40,661 bases of DNA from positions 1-40,661 of the forward strand of contig JBAXTZ010000032.1 in the NCBI GenBank assembly GCA_037129925.1, read 5' to 3'. Below, one piece after another: positions 16,885 through 26,185 of this stretch (within the stretch, counting starts at the first letter, position 1; every line of letters starts with the position of its first letter). The notes below the pieces were generated by a model. It was not told the DNA's origin. It saw nothing but the letters and a program-made list of their open reading frames with translations, and did no database searches. This stretch comes from JBAXTZ01 sp037129925 (GTDB lineage Bacteria; Bacillota; Negativicutes; JBAXTZ01). Position numbers and translations under genes: made by a program.

Positions 16885-17208
16885 TTATTCGGCGATGATC
16901 TTTTCGTACTCAGCGACAACTGCATCGTATTCCTCGTCAGTTGTTTCGACATAAACTGCTTCACCTTGTTCGTCGATATCTACCCGGGCGACAACCAAAT
17001 CGACTTCACAATCGCAGTCGTCTTCACAATCGCACTCCGATTCTAACGGCACCAAAATGGCAAACTGCTTTCCGTCGAGTGGTATCACAATATCTTCTTG
17101 ATAAAAATATTCGTTACCCTCATCATCGTTGAACACAATAACATTTTCTTCGATTAGTTCTTCCACTGGCTCTCCGGCAATCAAATCGGCATTTCTTGTC
17201 TTTTCCAT
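16885..17208 (-). CDS. DUF1292 family acidic protein with a central Cys cluster
   Basis: A 107-residue, very acidic soluble protein. The stretch VIVFNDDEGNEYFYQ at about 28-42 and the FAILVPL strand match the short DUF1292 (PF06949) family of Firmicutes, whose function is unknown. Unusual here is a short insert with four cysteines in acidic repeats (ECDCEDDCDCEV, about residues 58-69), which could bind metal. Ribosome site AAGGAG lies seven bases before ATG. It lies between the RNase E/G gene and trxA. The alternative, that it is merely a low-complexity acidic spacer in the family, is open. Confidence 0.82.
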   Translation of the reverse strand: MEKTRNADLIAGEPVEELIEENVIVFNDDEGNEYFYQEDIVIPLDGKQFAILVPLESECDCEDDCDCEVDLVVARVDIDEQGEAVYVETTDEEYDAVVAEYEKIIAE

Positions 17209-17240
17209 GTTTATTCTCCTTAATATTTTACTTTGTGATT

Positions 17241-18383
17241 TTAACTTCGCGGATTGTTTCTGTCAACTAGTATATCAAATGAACGACTTTTTCTCAACAC
17301 TTCGAATAATCCGGTGCGGGTGAAACCAAGTACTTCAATTTTTGAAGCATCCAAAATCGCGCATTCCTGTAATGTTTTTTCGACTTGTTCCCGGCCGCTG
17401 GTATCAGTTTTCAAGAAATCTATTACGATAATTCCCGACAGGTTACGCAACCGAATTTGCAACATTATTTCCCGGGCAGCACTGATGTTTATCTCGACAA
17501 TCGCCGTGTTCGAGTTGTTTTGGCTTATGAAGCTGCCGGAGTTGACATCAATTGCCGTAAGCGCTTCACAGTTATCAATGGTAATACGCACTCCGTTTTC
17601 CAGCAGCAATTCGCGACAACTTAGCCGGTCAATCTGTTCAACTAAATTGTATTGTGCCAATACTGAACCACCAGGTTCAACATACTTTAAGGAACAAGCG
17701 TAATCAGTCTGAGCCAGATATTCTCGAATTTGAATTGCGATGGTGTTGTCGTCGGTGATAATCTCAGCTATCGAGTACCTGAGAATATTCTCGCGGACGT
17801 ACTGCAAAACGAAATCAAATTCCCTAAATAACAACCGTGGCTGGCTCTCGACCTGATAACGATTTGCTATTTGTTTCCAGCGGTTAATCAGCACATCCGC
17901 CTCTTCATTTAATTGATCAATTGAAGCCGCCGTTGCCGCTGTTCGAATTACGAATTTTTCGTTCGGATAGGATTGCAAGAAACCAATCAATCGTTGCCGT
18001 TCGGCGCTGTCACTAATTTTTTTGGAAATACCGCTAACACGCGCCAGCGGCATATAAATCAGAAACTTGCCGGCGATTTTAATTTTACCTGTTGCTGTGG
18101 CAGCTTTTTTTTCATTTGCCGCCCGGGTTAGTTGCAGCAACAGATTGCAACCGTCAGTAATTTTAACATCCCCAGGAATGTCATCGCAATTGACAAATAC
18201 CTGCTGTTTTGCGCCGACATTTGCGAAAAGCGCGCCGATTTCTGTCAGCTGTCGCTCCACCCGGGCTTTATAGATATTGCCAATCGGTGAATTAGAGTTT
18301 TCGGCATAATCAATCAACCGACCTTGACCAGTGACTGCGGCAATACATTTGTTGTTAATATTCGTAAATAACAAAGTGTTCAT
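17241..18383 (-). CDS. rng: Ribonuclease E/G family protein
   Basis: A 380-residue ribonuclease that would process rRNA precursors and decaying mRNA. Seen features: an S1-like N-terminal region (NSPIGNIYKARVERQ, about residues 31-45, then GALFANVG), and the RNase H-like catalytic core with EALTAIDVNSGSF giving Asp 279 and LSGIIVIDFLK giving Asp 322. Unlike usual 460-500 residue family members, it ends at FDILVDRNNPRS without the CPxC zinc-link cysteines that support the dimer. ATG at 18383 starts one base after the DUF2344 stop codon. An upstream in-frame extension to 18446 overlaps that gene and is not needed. Catalytic residues are present, so activity is still possible. Confidence 0.87.
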   Translation of the reverse strand: MNTLLFTNINNKCIAAVTGQGRLIDYAENSNSPIGNIYKARVERQLTEIGALFANVGAKQQVFVNCDDIPGDVKITDGCNLLLQLTRAANEKKAATATGKIKIAGKFLIYMPLARVSGISKKISDSAERQRLIGFLQSYPNEKFVIRTAATAASIDQLNEEADVLINRWKQIANRYQVESQPRLLFREFDFVLQYVRENILRYSIAEIITDDNTIAIQIREYLAQTDYACSLKYVEPGGSVLAQYNLVEQIDRLSCRELLLENGVRITIDNCEALTAIDVNSGSFISQNNSNTAIVEINISAAREIMLQIRLRNLSGIIVIDFLKTDTSGREQVEKTLQECAILDASKIEVLGFTRTGLFEVLRKSRSFDILVDRNNPRS

Positions 18384-18384
18384 T

Positions 18385-19029
18385 TTAATTCCACGAACAC
18401 AATTTATTGCGACAATATTTGCCATTTCGAGCGATATTGCTACCAAATATCGCGGTTACGAATTCAGCGGGTTTTATTGTTCCTCCGACCAGGTTCAACA
18501 GCACGGCATAATTTAGCTGGTAATCTTCAGCGCTAATCTTGACTAATGTCGGATTTTCCACCAGCAGTTTTTTTACATCAACTATTTTACGACCTTTAGG
18601 TGATATTTTTTCATAAACACACTGCTCACTCTGCATAAATTCTTCGAATTTAGCCTTATCAGCCGGCAACAACTTTAGCTGCGCCTCGTATCGGGCCAGG
18701 TTATAAATATTCCCTAAACTTTTATGCGGTTCGGGTAGTTTCAGATAACTAATAAACCGAACTCCCGGCGGCGTACAGGCGTTTATTCGTTCAAGTAAAT
18801 TTTCACAAACTGCAGTTTCGGAAAGTTTTATGTCGATATACTCGCCGTTACTCTCGCAACCAAGCGCCAACGCCGGACCAAAAGACAGCTTCATATGTGG
18901 GTTAAAACCTTCGGAATACTCAACAACGACATTAGCCCTGCGAAAACTGCGTTCAATTACTTTTCCCAATTCCAGATGAGAAATAAAACTGGCAGTTCCG
19001 CGTTTTTCAAATACAAACCGATACATCAT
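18385..19029 (-). CDS. DUF2344 / TIGR03936 protein
   Basis: A 214-residue protein of the TIGR03936 family of unknown function, often next to the radical SAM TIGR03960 gene. The conserved N-terminus (FVFEKRGTASFISHLEL) and FNPHMKLSFGPALALG, about residues 38-54, are diagnostic. ATG at 19029 overlaps the stop of the upstream gene in an ATGA junction and is preferred to a TTG start at 19047. It is a cytosolic protein, probably acting together with TIGR03960, since in many genomes the two are one fused gene. A role in RNA or ribosome modification has been suggested by neighbourhood, which is inference. Confidence 0.88.
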   Translation of the reverse strand: MMYRFVFEKRGTASFISHLELGKVIERSFRRANVVVEYSEGFNPHMKLSFGPALALGCESNGEYIDIKLSETAVCENLLERINACTPPGVRFISYLKLPEPHKSLGNIYNLARYEAQLKLLPADKAKFEEFMQSEQCVYEKISPKGRKIVDVKKLLVENPTLVKISAEDYQLNYAVLLNLVGGTIKPAEFVTAIFGSNIARNGKYCRNKLCSWN

Positions 19030-20816
19030 CTTTGGCTCATTCCCCAATCAACTACTTCTACGTCTAATTCCTGACAGACTCCGCAGCCGATGCAATCGGC
19101 GCGCCGACAATCCGCTGTGAGCTGACCGGTGCTGGCTTTTAACAATTCACTGGCAAAATAGCCGCTGCTCACACCAGCTGAAATATGTTGCCAAGGTAAA
19201 ACACTGACCGTGGAATAGTCGGCAGCTAATATTTCTTCCAACCGTAAATGATTGTCGGCAAATGCTTTTTGCCACACCGAATATTTAAACATCTCGCTCC
19301 AACCATCGAATTTAGCGCTATTGCGCCAGGCTGTTTCAATCACTGGCGCTAATTCGCGCCCACCTCGGGCGAATGCTCCTTCTAAACAACTGGTTGCTGA
19401 ATCGTGATATTTGAGTGAAACTGCCCGGCAATTACGCGCAGCTTCCCGCAACAACCCATGTTTACGCGAAAATTCTTCTGCGGTGTTCTGTTTTTCCCGT
19501 TGAAATGGCGTCTGAGCTTTTGGCACAAAATTTGCTACGCTAACAGTAATTTTGACGCCGCCTTTTCCGGTAACAGAACGAAATAATCGCTCAACTCGCC
19601 TGGCGGTATCAATAATACCAATGACATCAACATCAGTTTCAAACGGCAGACCAATCATGAAATACAACTTCACCGTTCGACAGCCAGCCGAAAAAGCCGC
19701 GGTCAAAGCTGAATCAATATCTTCATCAGTAACATTTTTGTTGATTACATCGCGCAATCGCTGCGTACCGGCCTCCGGCGCAAAAGTCATACTGCCTTTT
19801 CGAACGTTTTGCACCAATTTAGCTAAATCAATCGAAAAACTATCCATTCTGAGCGATGGCAAAGAGACGCTAATCCGTTCACTACCATCTTTTTGAATAC
19901 ACTTTACCGTATCGGCTATTTGCGAATAGTCCGCCGAACTTAACGAGGTCAAGGAAATTTCGTCATAACCACTGGTTGCCAGCAATTGTTTTGCCATGCT
20001 GCAAACATTTTCCAAACGCCGCTCCCGGACTGGCCGGTAGACAAAACCAGCCTGACAAAACCGACAGCCGCGCGTACAACCGCGAAATACTTCCAGCATC
20101 GCCCGGTCGTGAACGATTTCAATATTCGGGACAATCGGGACGATTTTTCCGGTCGCCGCGTCTAAATTCCGGCAAACACGTTTGACAACTGGATGTTTAC
20201 CAAGCGCCGGAACATACACTCCGGGAATAATTGACAACGCGCTTAACAAAGCCGCCTTCCCGCCAGTTTTTCCGGATTGATTCCAGTTGATCACACAATC
20301 ACAGATATCATGAACTGCTTCTTCGCCTTCACCGATCAAAAAACAGTCAAAAAAAGCCGCGATCGGTTCCGGATTATAAGCGCAGGGACCACCACCAAGC
20401 ACCAGCGGCATCGACTCGTCCCGCTCGGCTGCATAAATTGGCAATTGTGCCAAATCAAGCATGTTTAAAATATTTGTGTAAGTTAGTTCATACTGCAAAG
20501 TAATTCCGAGAATATCAAACTGCGAAATAGGGTCTTTACTCTCTAGTGCATACAGCGGAATTTTGTTTTCGCGTAAAACAGATTCAAAATCAATCCAGGG
20601 GCAGTATACCCGTTCACACCAAGTGTTTTCACGGGCATTAATTATGGAATATAGCAATTGCGAGCCGAGATGCGACATCCCGACCTCGTAAGTATCTGGA
20701 AAAGCCAATGCAAAACGCAACTCGACCGGCGTTTCTTTGATAACCGAGTTATATTCACCGCCGACATATCGTCCGGGCTTTGTGACCTGATTTAAGTACT
20801 TTTCTATTTTTTTCAT
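19026..20816 (-). CDS. B12-binding-type radical SAM protein, TIGR03960
   Basis: A 596-residue radical SAM protein. The cluster motif is RGCTRGCRFCQAG (CxxxCxxC) in the central third; the N-terminal portion, with LGGGPCAYNPEPIA and FLIGEGEE, fits the B12-binding-like Rossmann domain of this family. The C-terminal part ends with a CRRADCIGCGVCQEL cysteine-rich stretch that may hold a second cluster. ATG at 20816 is preferred to a frame open to 20948, because the family N-terminus is MKKIEKYL. The gene begins about 13 bases after the rodA terminator stem and is followed by its usual partner, DUF2344. The reaction is unknown. Confidence 0.88.
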   Translation of the reverse strand: MKKIEKYLNQVTKPGRYVGGEYNSVIKETPVELRFALAFPDTYEVGMSHLGSQLLYSIINARENTWCERVYCPWIDFESVLRENKIPLYALESKDPISQFDILGITLQYELTYTNILNMLDLAQLPIYAAERDESMPLVLGGGPCAYNPEPIAAFFDCFLIGEGEEAVHDICDCVINWNQSGKTGGKAALLSALSIIPGVYVPALGKHPVVKRVCRNLDAATGKIVPIVPNIEIVHDRAMLEVFRGCTRGCRFCQAGFVYRPVRERRLENVCSMAKQLLATSGYDEISLTSLSSADYSQIADTVKCIQKDGSERISVSLPSLRMDSFSIDLAKLVQNVRKGSMTFAPEAGTQRLRDVINKNVTDEDIDSALTAAFSAGCRTVKLYFMIGLPFETDVDVIGIIDTARRVERLFRSVTGKGGVKITVSVANFVPKAQTPFQREKQNTAEEFSRKHGLLREAARNCRAVSLKYHDSATSCLEGAFARGGRELAPVIETAWRNSAKFDGWSEMFKYSVWQKAFADNHLRLEEILAADYSTVSVLPWQHISAGVSSGYFASELLKASTGQLTADCRRADCIGCGVCQELDVEVVDWGMSQR

Positions 20817-20828
20817 AATCAAAATAAA

Positions 20829-20847
20829 ACGCCGCAGGAACGGCGCT
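20829..20847 (-). terminator. Hairpin terminator at the rodA stop codon
   Basis: CGCCG (20830-20834) pairs with CGGCG (20841-20845), and on the minus strand TTTTATTTTG follows. The stem begins at the rodA stop codon itself. It would limit read-through from the min-rodA block into the radical SAM gene. Confidence 0.7.
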
Positions 20848-21958
20848 AAAAATTTATATTTTTCCTTCTTACATATATATTTAGCATGATTCCGATACAA
20901 AGTAAATTCGTCGTCAGCGAACTGACGCCATAACTCATTAACGGGCAAGGAATACCGGTAACCGGCATGATGCCGACAGTCATTCCGACGTTCACCAAAA
21001 CATGGAACAAAAACATTGAGAATACACCTGACGCTAACAGCATCCCGAACGAATCGCGCGATTCGCCGGCGATTCTAAGCATCCGATATAATATCCCCAG
21101 ATACAACAAGAGTAATATCGAAGTACCGATGTAGCCAAATTCTTCACCAACGACAGCGAAGATAAAATCAGTGTGATTTTCCGGCAAAAAATTCAACTGG
21201 CTTTGAGTGCCGTGAAATAACCCTTTACCAAACAACATTCCCGAACCAATAGCAATTTTCGACTGTATAATATGATAACCTGAACCGGACGGATCAATGT
21301 TGGGATCGAGAAACACTATCAGCCGTTTTTTTTGGTAGTCGTGCAGAAAATGCCACAGCACCGGCGACGCCACGGCTACAGCCGCCACCCCGCCAGCAAT
21401 GTACTTATAACTTATACCGGAAACAAAAACCATTCCTAGAGTGATCGCAATAAAAACCATCGCCGTGCCTAAATCGGGTTGTTTCAATACCAGCACGAAC
21501 GGTACGCCTATTAACAGAGCCATTTTCAGTAAAGTTCTTGGCGAATTAATGGTTCGCTGATTTGCATCCAAAAAAGCCGCCAACACAATAATCATCAATA
21601 CTTTAGAAAACTCCGATGGTTGCAGATTAAGTGGTCCGATTTGAATCCAGCGTTGAGCGCCGAGCGCCGTTTTACCGAATAAAGTTACAGCAATTAATGC
21701 GACCATATTTAACAGATATAGTGGTTTTGCCAAAACTTTCAAGTTGCGATAATCAAACGCTAACAAAAACAATATGACCAGCGCATTAAATACTGCAAAC
21801 ATCCCTTGGCGACCAACATACCAAAACCGGTCATCACTAGGTGTATTCATATGCGTCGCTGAACCGATTATTATAATGCTGATTGAAACAACTGCTGTAA
21901 CAAAAGCTAACAGTTGCCAGTCCATATTGCGCGCAATGCGACGCGGATAATTGAACAT
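20846..21958 (-). CDS. rodA: SEDS glycosyltransferase RodA, rod shape
   Basis: A 370-residue integral membrane protein with about ten helices. It polymerises peptidoglycan glycan strands with a class B PBP during elongation. SEDS landmarks: AQRWIQIGPLNLQPSEFSK near residue 100 with a conserved Asp/Glu/Trp surface, KQPDLGTAMVF, and the C-terminal MTVGIMPVTGIPCPLMSYG. A short FtsW is the alternative, but the position after minCDE and the length favour RodA. The ATG shares one base with the minE stop (TAATG). Its stop codon is in a hairpin. Confidence 0.93.
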   Translation of the reverse strand: MFNYPRRIARNMDWQLLAFVTAVVSISIIIIGSATHMNTPSDDRFWYVGRQGMFAVFNALVILFLLAFDYRNLKVLAKPLYLLNMVALIAVTLFGKTALGAQRWIQIGPLNLQPSEFSKVLMIIVLAAFLDANQRTINSPRTLLKMALLIGVPFVLVLKQPDLGTAMVFIAITLGMVFVSGISYKYIAGGVAAVAVASPVLWHFLHDYQKKRLIVFLDPNIDPSGSGYHIIQSKIAIGSGMLFGKGLFHGTQSQLNFLPENHTDFIFAVVGEEFGYIGTSILLLLYLGILYRMLRIAGESRDSFGMLLASGVFSMFLFHVLVNVGMTVGIMPVTGIPCPLMSYGVSSLTTNLLCIGIMLNIYVRRKNINF

Positions 21959-22293
21959 TATCTTTTAGGCCGATTGTGATTGTTACGTTTATAGTCATTA
22001 ACATCTTTTGCATCTGTCGTGTCAATGCTGCGTTTTACCCGCAACACCGAAATACTTGTTGTTAATATTACAGTATTTTGATTGTTGTCAAATTTCACTT
22101 CCATGTCTTCATCGTTTAGCTCAAAATATTTTTGATATACTTTTATGATATCGTCTTTTATGTCATTCATCAATTCCGGAGAAACGTTCGAGCGATCGAT
22201 TACCAGCATTGATTTCAGTCGATTTTTGGCAGTATTGCCAGTATTTTCTTTGCTTGGAGCCAACCAATCCTTAAATACTTGAAGAATATCCAC
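21958..22293 (-). CDS. minE: Cell division topological specificity factor MinE
   Basis: A 111-residue MinE, longer than the usual 85-90. The N-terminal amphipathic and MinD-binding part (KNRLKSMLVIDRSNVSPELMNDIKDDII, residues about 23-50) is clear, as is the topological domain with DMEVKFDNNQNTVILTTSISV. The C-terminal 20 residues (KDVNDYKRNNHNRPKR) form a basic tail not seen in most homologues. It completes the MinCDE oscillating system, unusual in Firmicutes except in Clostridia and Negativicutes. It follows minD by 17 bases and overlaps rodA by one base. Confidence 0.92.
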   Translation of the reverse strand: MDILQVFKDWLAPSKENTGNTAKNRLKSMLVIDRSNVSPELMNDIKDDIIKVYQKYFELNDEDMEVKFDNNQNTVILTTSISVLRVKRSIDTTDAKDVNDYKRNNHNRPKR

Positions 22294-22310
22294 CCTTAAC
22301 CTCCACGCGA

Positions 22311-23102
22311 CTACATCCCGAGTGCGCGTCTTAGTTTTCCAAACAAACCAGACGGCGCATCGAGATTTAGAAATTCTATATCTTCACCCATTAGCCGGCG
22401 AACTATATTGCGATAGGCTTTTCCAACAAGTTTATCGTCGTTCAATACCGGCGGTTCACCTTTGTTGGTCGCGACAATGACATATTCGTCATCAGGAATA
22501 ATACCAATGAGCTTAATCGCTAAAATATCACAAATATCTTCTACCGTCATCATATCGCCCTTGTTGACCATATGCGGGCGTAATCTATTGATAATCAATA
22601 ACGGATTGGCCTTCCCCTCGGATTCGAGCAATCCGATGATGCGGTCGGCATCACGCACTGATGACATTTCCGGGTTGGTAACAACAATCGCCCGATCTGC
22701 ACCGGCGATGGCATTTTTGAACCCGCCCTCTATCCCTGCCGGACAATCAATGAAAACATAATCAAATTCTTCGGCAAGTTGTTGAGCGATTTCTGTCATC
22801 TGCTCCGGTGTGATCGCGGTTTTATCCCGGGTTTGCGCCGCTGGCAACAAATAGAGATTTTCAAACCGTTTGTCTTTTACCAAAGCCTGTTTCAAACGAC
22901 AATGTCCCTCGGCGACATCTACCAAGTCATACACAATCCGATTTTCCAAGCCCATTACTACGTCTAAGTTTCGTAACCCGATGTCAGCATCAACTACCAC
23001 CGTCCGTTTGCCCATAAGCGCGAATCCGGTCCCTAAACTAGCAGTACAAGTAGTTTTCCCCACACCGCCTTTACCAGATGTTACAACTATTACTTCACCC
23101 AT
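22311..23102 (-). CDS. minD: Septum site-determining ATPase MinD
   Basis: A 263-residue deviant-Walker ATPase. The P-loop SGKGGVGKTT is at residues 9-18, the switch region VVDADIGLRNLDVVMG at about 37-52, and the C-terminal membrane-targeting helix (SGLFGKLRRALGM) is amphipathic. It binds the membrane with ATP and recruits MinC to block Z-rings near poles. It follows minC by about 40 bases and precedes minE by 17, so the order is minC-D-E-rodA. Confidence 0.96.
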   Translation of the reverse strand: MGEVIVVTSGKGGVGKTTCTASLGTGFALMGKRTVVVDADIGLRNLDVVMGLENRIVYDLVDVAEGHCRLKQALVKDKRFENLYLLPAAQTRDKTAITPEQMTEIAQQLAEEFDYVFIDCPAGIEGGFKNAIAGADRAIVVTNPEMSSVRDADRIIGLLESEGKANPLLIINRLRPHMVNKGDMMTVEDICDILAIKLIGIIPDDEYVIVATNKGEPPVLNDDKLVGKAYRNIVRRLMGEDIEFLNLDAPSGLFGKLRRALGM

Positions 23103-23143
23103 TATTCCTCCAAATACTCAAAATCAAAATTATCCGTTGCTAA

Positions 23144-23809
23144 TTATTTACCCAGTGGACGCACAACTAACGTATCAATGTCAATATAGGCCACTTCACC
23201 ATTGCCGCCTTGTTCCGGCCACTCACCGCCATCCGGGGCGCGGGCTATGACATCAGCGATACGAATTTGTATCGGCTTCAATTTGTTAGCGATAATCCGG
23301 GCATCACGAGCGCCAAAAGCGCCGGCGTGAACCAGTCCCCGGCAGGTGCCATAGATCACGATATCGCGTCCGGCTACCACCTCGGAACCAGCATTCATAT
23401 CACCAAACAGCACAACAATTCCATCGTATATTATCCGCGTGCCACTGCGCAAGTTTTTGCTGATAACCAAAGCCGGCGCCTCATAGCCATCCATTTCAAC
23501 CCGCTTAACCGGAATTTCAATGTTCTTTTTTGGCGCTAACTTTTCGGCGTTAGCTTGTTTCGCTTCAATAACCAAAGTTTTATCCCAGACCAGTCGATGT
23601 TCCGACAAAAGTTCATTTAGCGCGACAATCTGCTTATCGTTGAATTCATTTTCTCCCCAAGTAACCGCTACACTGGCGCCTCCGGAAAAAAAGTCTTTTG
23701 ACGCGGCAAGCTTAGCTCGTAAATCAATTAACAACTCGTCAAAAGCAGCATCACTAGCCAACATCAATTGAATTCCGTTCTTATTTCCTTTAAATCTGAC
23801 TATACTCAT
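23144..23809 (-). CDS. minC: Septum site-determining protein MinC
   Basis: A 221-residue FtsZ inhibitor. The N-terminal MinC_N domain (RFKGNKNGIQLML at the start) is joined by a short linker to the C-terminal beta-helix (NLRSGTRIIYDGIVVLFGDMNAGSEVVAGRDIVIYG). The GDMNAGSEV and GRDIV turns are typical of the dimer and MinD-binding face. It is the first gene of the min-rodA set and lies divergent from the class A PBP across about 120 bases that should hold both promoters. Confidence 0.94.
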   Translation of the reverse strand: MSIVRFKGNKNGIQLMLASDAAFDELLIDLRAKLAASKDFFSGGASVAVTWGENEFNDKQIVALNELLSEHRLVWDKTLVIEAKQANAEKLAPKKNIEIPVKRVEMDGYEAPALVISKNLRSGTRIIYDGIVVLFGDMNAGSEVVAGRDIVIYGTCRGLVHAGAFGARDARIIANKLKPIQIRIADVIARAPDGGEWPEQGGNGEVAYIDIDTLVVRPLGK

Positions 23810-23851
23810 TTTTTCTCCATATCAAAACAATACGAGTATTTTACCATTAAT

Positions 23852-23881
23852 TTGCAACTAATAAAAGCTATCGGCTATAAT
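23852..23881 (+). promoter_or_regulatory. Putative promoter for the class A PBP gene
   Basis: TTGCAA (23852-23857) and TATAAT (23876-23881) with an 18-base spacer, about 50 bases before the PBP start. The -10 is consensus and the -35 is weak. Confidence 0.5.
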
Positions 23882-23932
23882 AATGTTGCAGCAAATTTTG
23901 TTGTTGTACTCCATTTTTATTGAAAGGCGAAT

Positions 23933-25735
23933 ATGCGCACTTTTGGATTCGTAATTGTATTAATTATAATCGCCGGAATGCTAGCCGGATTTATAACTTC
24001 CTTAAATTCACAACTTCCGGATATTGCTACGCTGGACACACCGATTGCATCAACTCAACTATTAGATTGTAATGGCAAAACGTTCTACAGTATTCACAAC
24101 GACCAAAACCGCATTCCGGTAAAACTGTCCGCCATGCCAAAAAATCTTACTAACGCGGTTGTCGCAATCGAAGACGAGCGATTTTATTCACACAGCGGCG
24201 TCGATATTATCGCTATTACCCGCGCAGTCTTCAGTGATTTATTTTCCATGAGCATCGCCCAGGGCGCTAGCACCATCACCCAACAATTAGCACGTAACGC
24301 GCTCTTGAACCACGAACAAACTTTTCTTAGAAAGATTAAAGAAATATTATTGGCGATAAAAATCGAACGCAAATATTCCAAACCGGAAATATTGCAAATG
24401 TACATCAATCAGGTTTATTTTGGTCACGGTGTGTATGGCGTTCAGGCCGCTGCAAGAGAGTACTTCAACAAAAATGCCTCTGACTTGATTCTTTCGGAAT
24501 GTGCTTACCTTGCAGGTGTGCCGCAAAGTCCAAATTACTATTCAGACAGCGGAAACCGCAAGCAAGCGCTGGAACGAATGAATCTGGTGCTTGGCAAAAT
24601 GCTGGAACAAAAATTCATCAACCTTACCCAAAAAGATGCTGCTATAAAATCGCCACCGGTATTCGTAACCAGCCAAGCGGAAAACAGCGATGGTTATTTT
24701 TCCGACTATATTACCGAGCAAATCGTCGAACGCTACGGCGCCGATGCGGTTTACCGCGATGGGCTGACGGTTTATACGACAATAAATTCTGATTATCAGC
24801 GAGCGGCGGAAGCGGCATTAAAGAAAATACCGATAGTCTATCTGGATAATAACAAATTAGCGCAGCCACAGGTGGCGCTGGTCTGTATCGACAATAAATC
24901 CGGGCAAATTCGTGCGCTTATTGGCGGACGCGGAACCGATCAATTCAACCGCGCCACACTTGCTAAACGCCAACCAGGTTCATCAATAAAACCTTTTGTA
25001 TATTACACCGCGCTTAAAGCCGGACTGACACCTGATTCACTTGTCGTCGATAAGCCGATTGCCTATGCCGGCTACGCTCCCGGCAATTATGACAATAAAT
25101 TTCATGGTCAGATGCAGCTGCGCACGGCATTGGCAAATAGTTATAATACCATCGCTGTGCAACTGGCGGCAAGCTATGGCATAACCAATATCCAAAAAAA
25201 TCTTAAAGCTGCGGGAATTACCACGTTGGTTGAATCCGGTGCGGCAAATGACAATAATCTGGCGCTGGCGCTCGGCGGCCTGACCGATGGTGTAATTCCA
25301 ATCGAGATGGCACAAGCCTATTCGACGATTGCAAATTATGGTCGCAACATTACGCCAAGCGGAATCGTGCGCGTAACCGACCGCAATCAAAAAAATATTT
25401 TCGAGCAAAAAACCAAGTCTGTTCAAGTGCTCGACAAGAAGTCTTGTACCGAGCTTATCGGCATGATGGAGGATGTACTCAAAATCGGCACCGGCACCGC
25501 CGCCGCAATCGGACGGCCAGCGGCCGGGAAAACCGGCACGACCTCAAATCACAACGATGCCTGGTTCTGCGGTTTCACGCCGGAATTTACGACAATAGTC
25601 TGGATGGGAAACGATGATAACCAGTCACTCGGGAAACTAACTGGCGGCGATTATCCGGCTCAAGTTTGGCACGATTTCATGTTAATCATTACTAAAGGAA
25701 CACCGGCGACTAAATTCCTCACAACCAGCAAATAA
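23933..25735 (+). CDS. Class A penicillin-binding protein (transglycosylase-transpeptidase)
   Basis: A 600-residue bifunctional cell wall synthase. A single membrane anchor (residues 4-22) is followed by the GT51 domain with EDERFYSHSGVD at about 80-91 and the QGASTITQQLARN stretch. The transpeptidase domain has SSIK, the SxxK motif with active Ser 350, a SYNT stretch matching SxN, and the KTGTT box near residue 531. It resembles PBP1a/1F types. It is the first plus-strand gene in a window that is otherwise mostly minus, divergent from minC, whose morphogenetic neighbours suit it. The gene at 25757 is convergent. Confidence 0.94.
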   Translation: MRTFGFVIVLIIIAGMLAGFITSLNSQLPDIATLDTPIASTQLLDCNGKTFYSIHNDQNRIPVKLSAMPKNLTNAVVAIEDERFYSHSGVDIIAITRAVFSDLFSMSIAQGASTITQQLARNALLNHEQTFLRKIKEILLAIKIERKYSKPEILQMYINQVYFGHGVYGVQAAAREYFNKNASDLILSECAYLAGVPQSPNYYSDSGNRKQALERMNLVLGKMLEQKFINLTQKDAAIKSPPVFVTSQAENSDGYFSDYITEQIVERYGADAVYRDGLTVYTTINSDYQRAAEAALKKIPIVYLDNNKLAQPQVALVCIDNKSGQIRALIGGRGTDQFNRATLAKRQPGSSIKPFVYYTALKAGLTPDSLVVDKPIAYAGYAPGNYDNKFHGQMQLRTALANSYNTIAVQLAASYGITNIQKNLKAAGITTLVESGAANDNNLALALGGLTDGVIPIEMAQAYSTIANYGRNITPSGIVRVTDRNQKNIFEQKTKSVQVLDKKSCTELIGMMEDVLKIGTGTAAAIGRPAAGKTGTTSNHNDAWFCGFTPEFTTIVWMGNDDNQSLGKLTGGDYPAQVWHDFMLIITKGTPATKFLTTSK

Positions 25736-25756
25736 CCGTATTACATATTGGTATTT

Positions 25757-26137
25757 TTACAGCCCTTTAGCGGCATCTAACGCCTCAAGCGCAAAAAAGT
25801 CATTTTCCATTTCCACTTTGTCTTGAACAGTGAACAAGTCGTATAAGTACCAAATCCCCACCCCGCCGGCCGTCATAAAAAATATCAACTGAGTGAGTGG
25901 TCGGCGCAAATAGGCGTAATGCACGGCAAAAACCGCAAACATTTGCGCCCAATCGCGATTCTTCTTTTTGCGATTATAGCAATTCAAGAAAACAATTTGG
26001 TCATTAGGGCTTAGTTGTCGAAGCGCGCTTAGAATTTGTGGTTTCAAATCGCTGTGAGCCAGCGCTTGAATCAAATCGGCGGCAGTTTTTTTTGCCGCAT
26101 ATTTATCGGCTCGGTCGAATAATTCATTATTGTTCAT
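25757..26137 (-). CDS. Small TM2-domain-like membrane protein
   Basis: A 126-residue protein. The first 65 residues are soluble, the next 50 include two hydrophobic segments (MFAVFAVHYAY, then LIFFMTAGGVGIWYLYDLF) with GGVGIWYLYDL typical of the TM2 domain. TM2 proteins are small membrane proteins of unknown function. ATG at 26137 is preferred to ATG at 26218, because a strong extended -10 (TGGTATAAT, 26186-26191) lies downstream of that longer start. A GGCG/CGCC hairpin sits between a possible GGGAGAGG ribosome site and the ATG. It lies convergent to the PBP gene and divergent from tdk. Confidence 0.7.
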   Translation of the reverse strand: MNNNELFDRADKYAAKKTAADLIQALAHSDLKPQILSALRQLSPNDQIVFLNCYNRKKKNRDWAQMFAVFAVHYAYLRRPLTQLIFFMTAGGVGIWYLYDLFTVQDKVEMENDFFALEALDAAKGL

Positions 26138-26185
26138 TATATTTTTGGGCGACGTTCCGCCTCTCCCTTTTTTAGTTTTGCTGCA

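Noticed and set aside
20817..20948. Upstream extension of the TIGR03960 gene
   Set aside because: The extra 44 residues overlap the rodA terminator and the rodA end, and do not match the family start.
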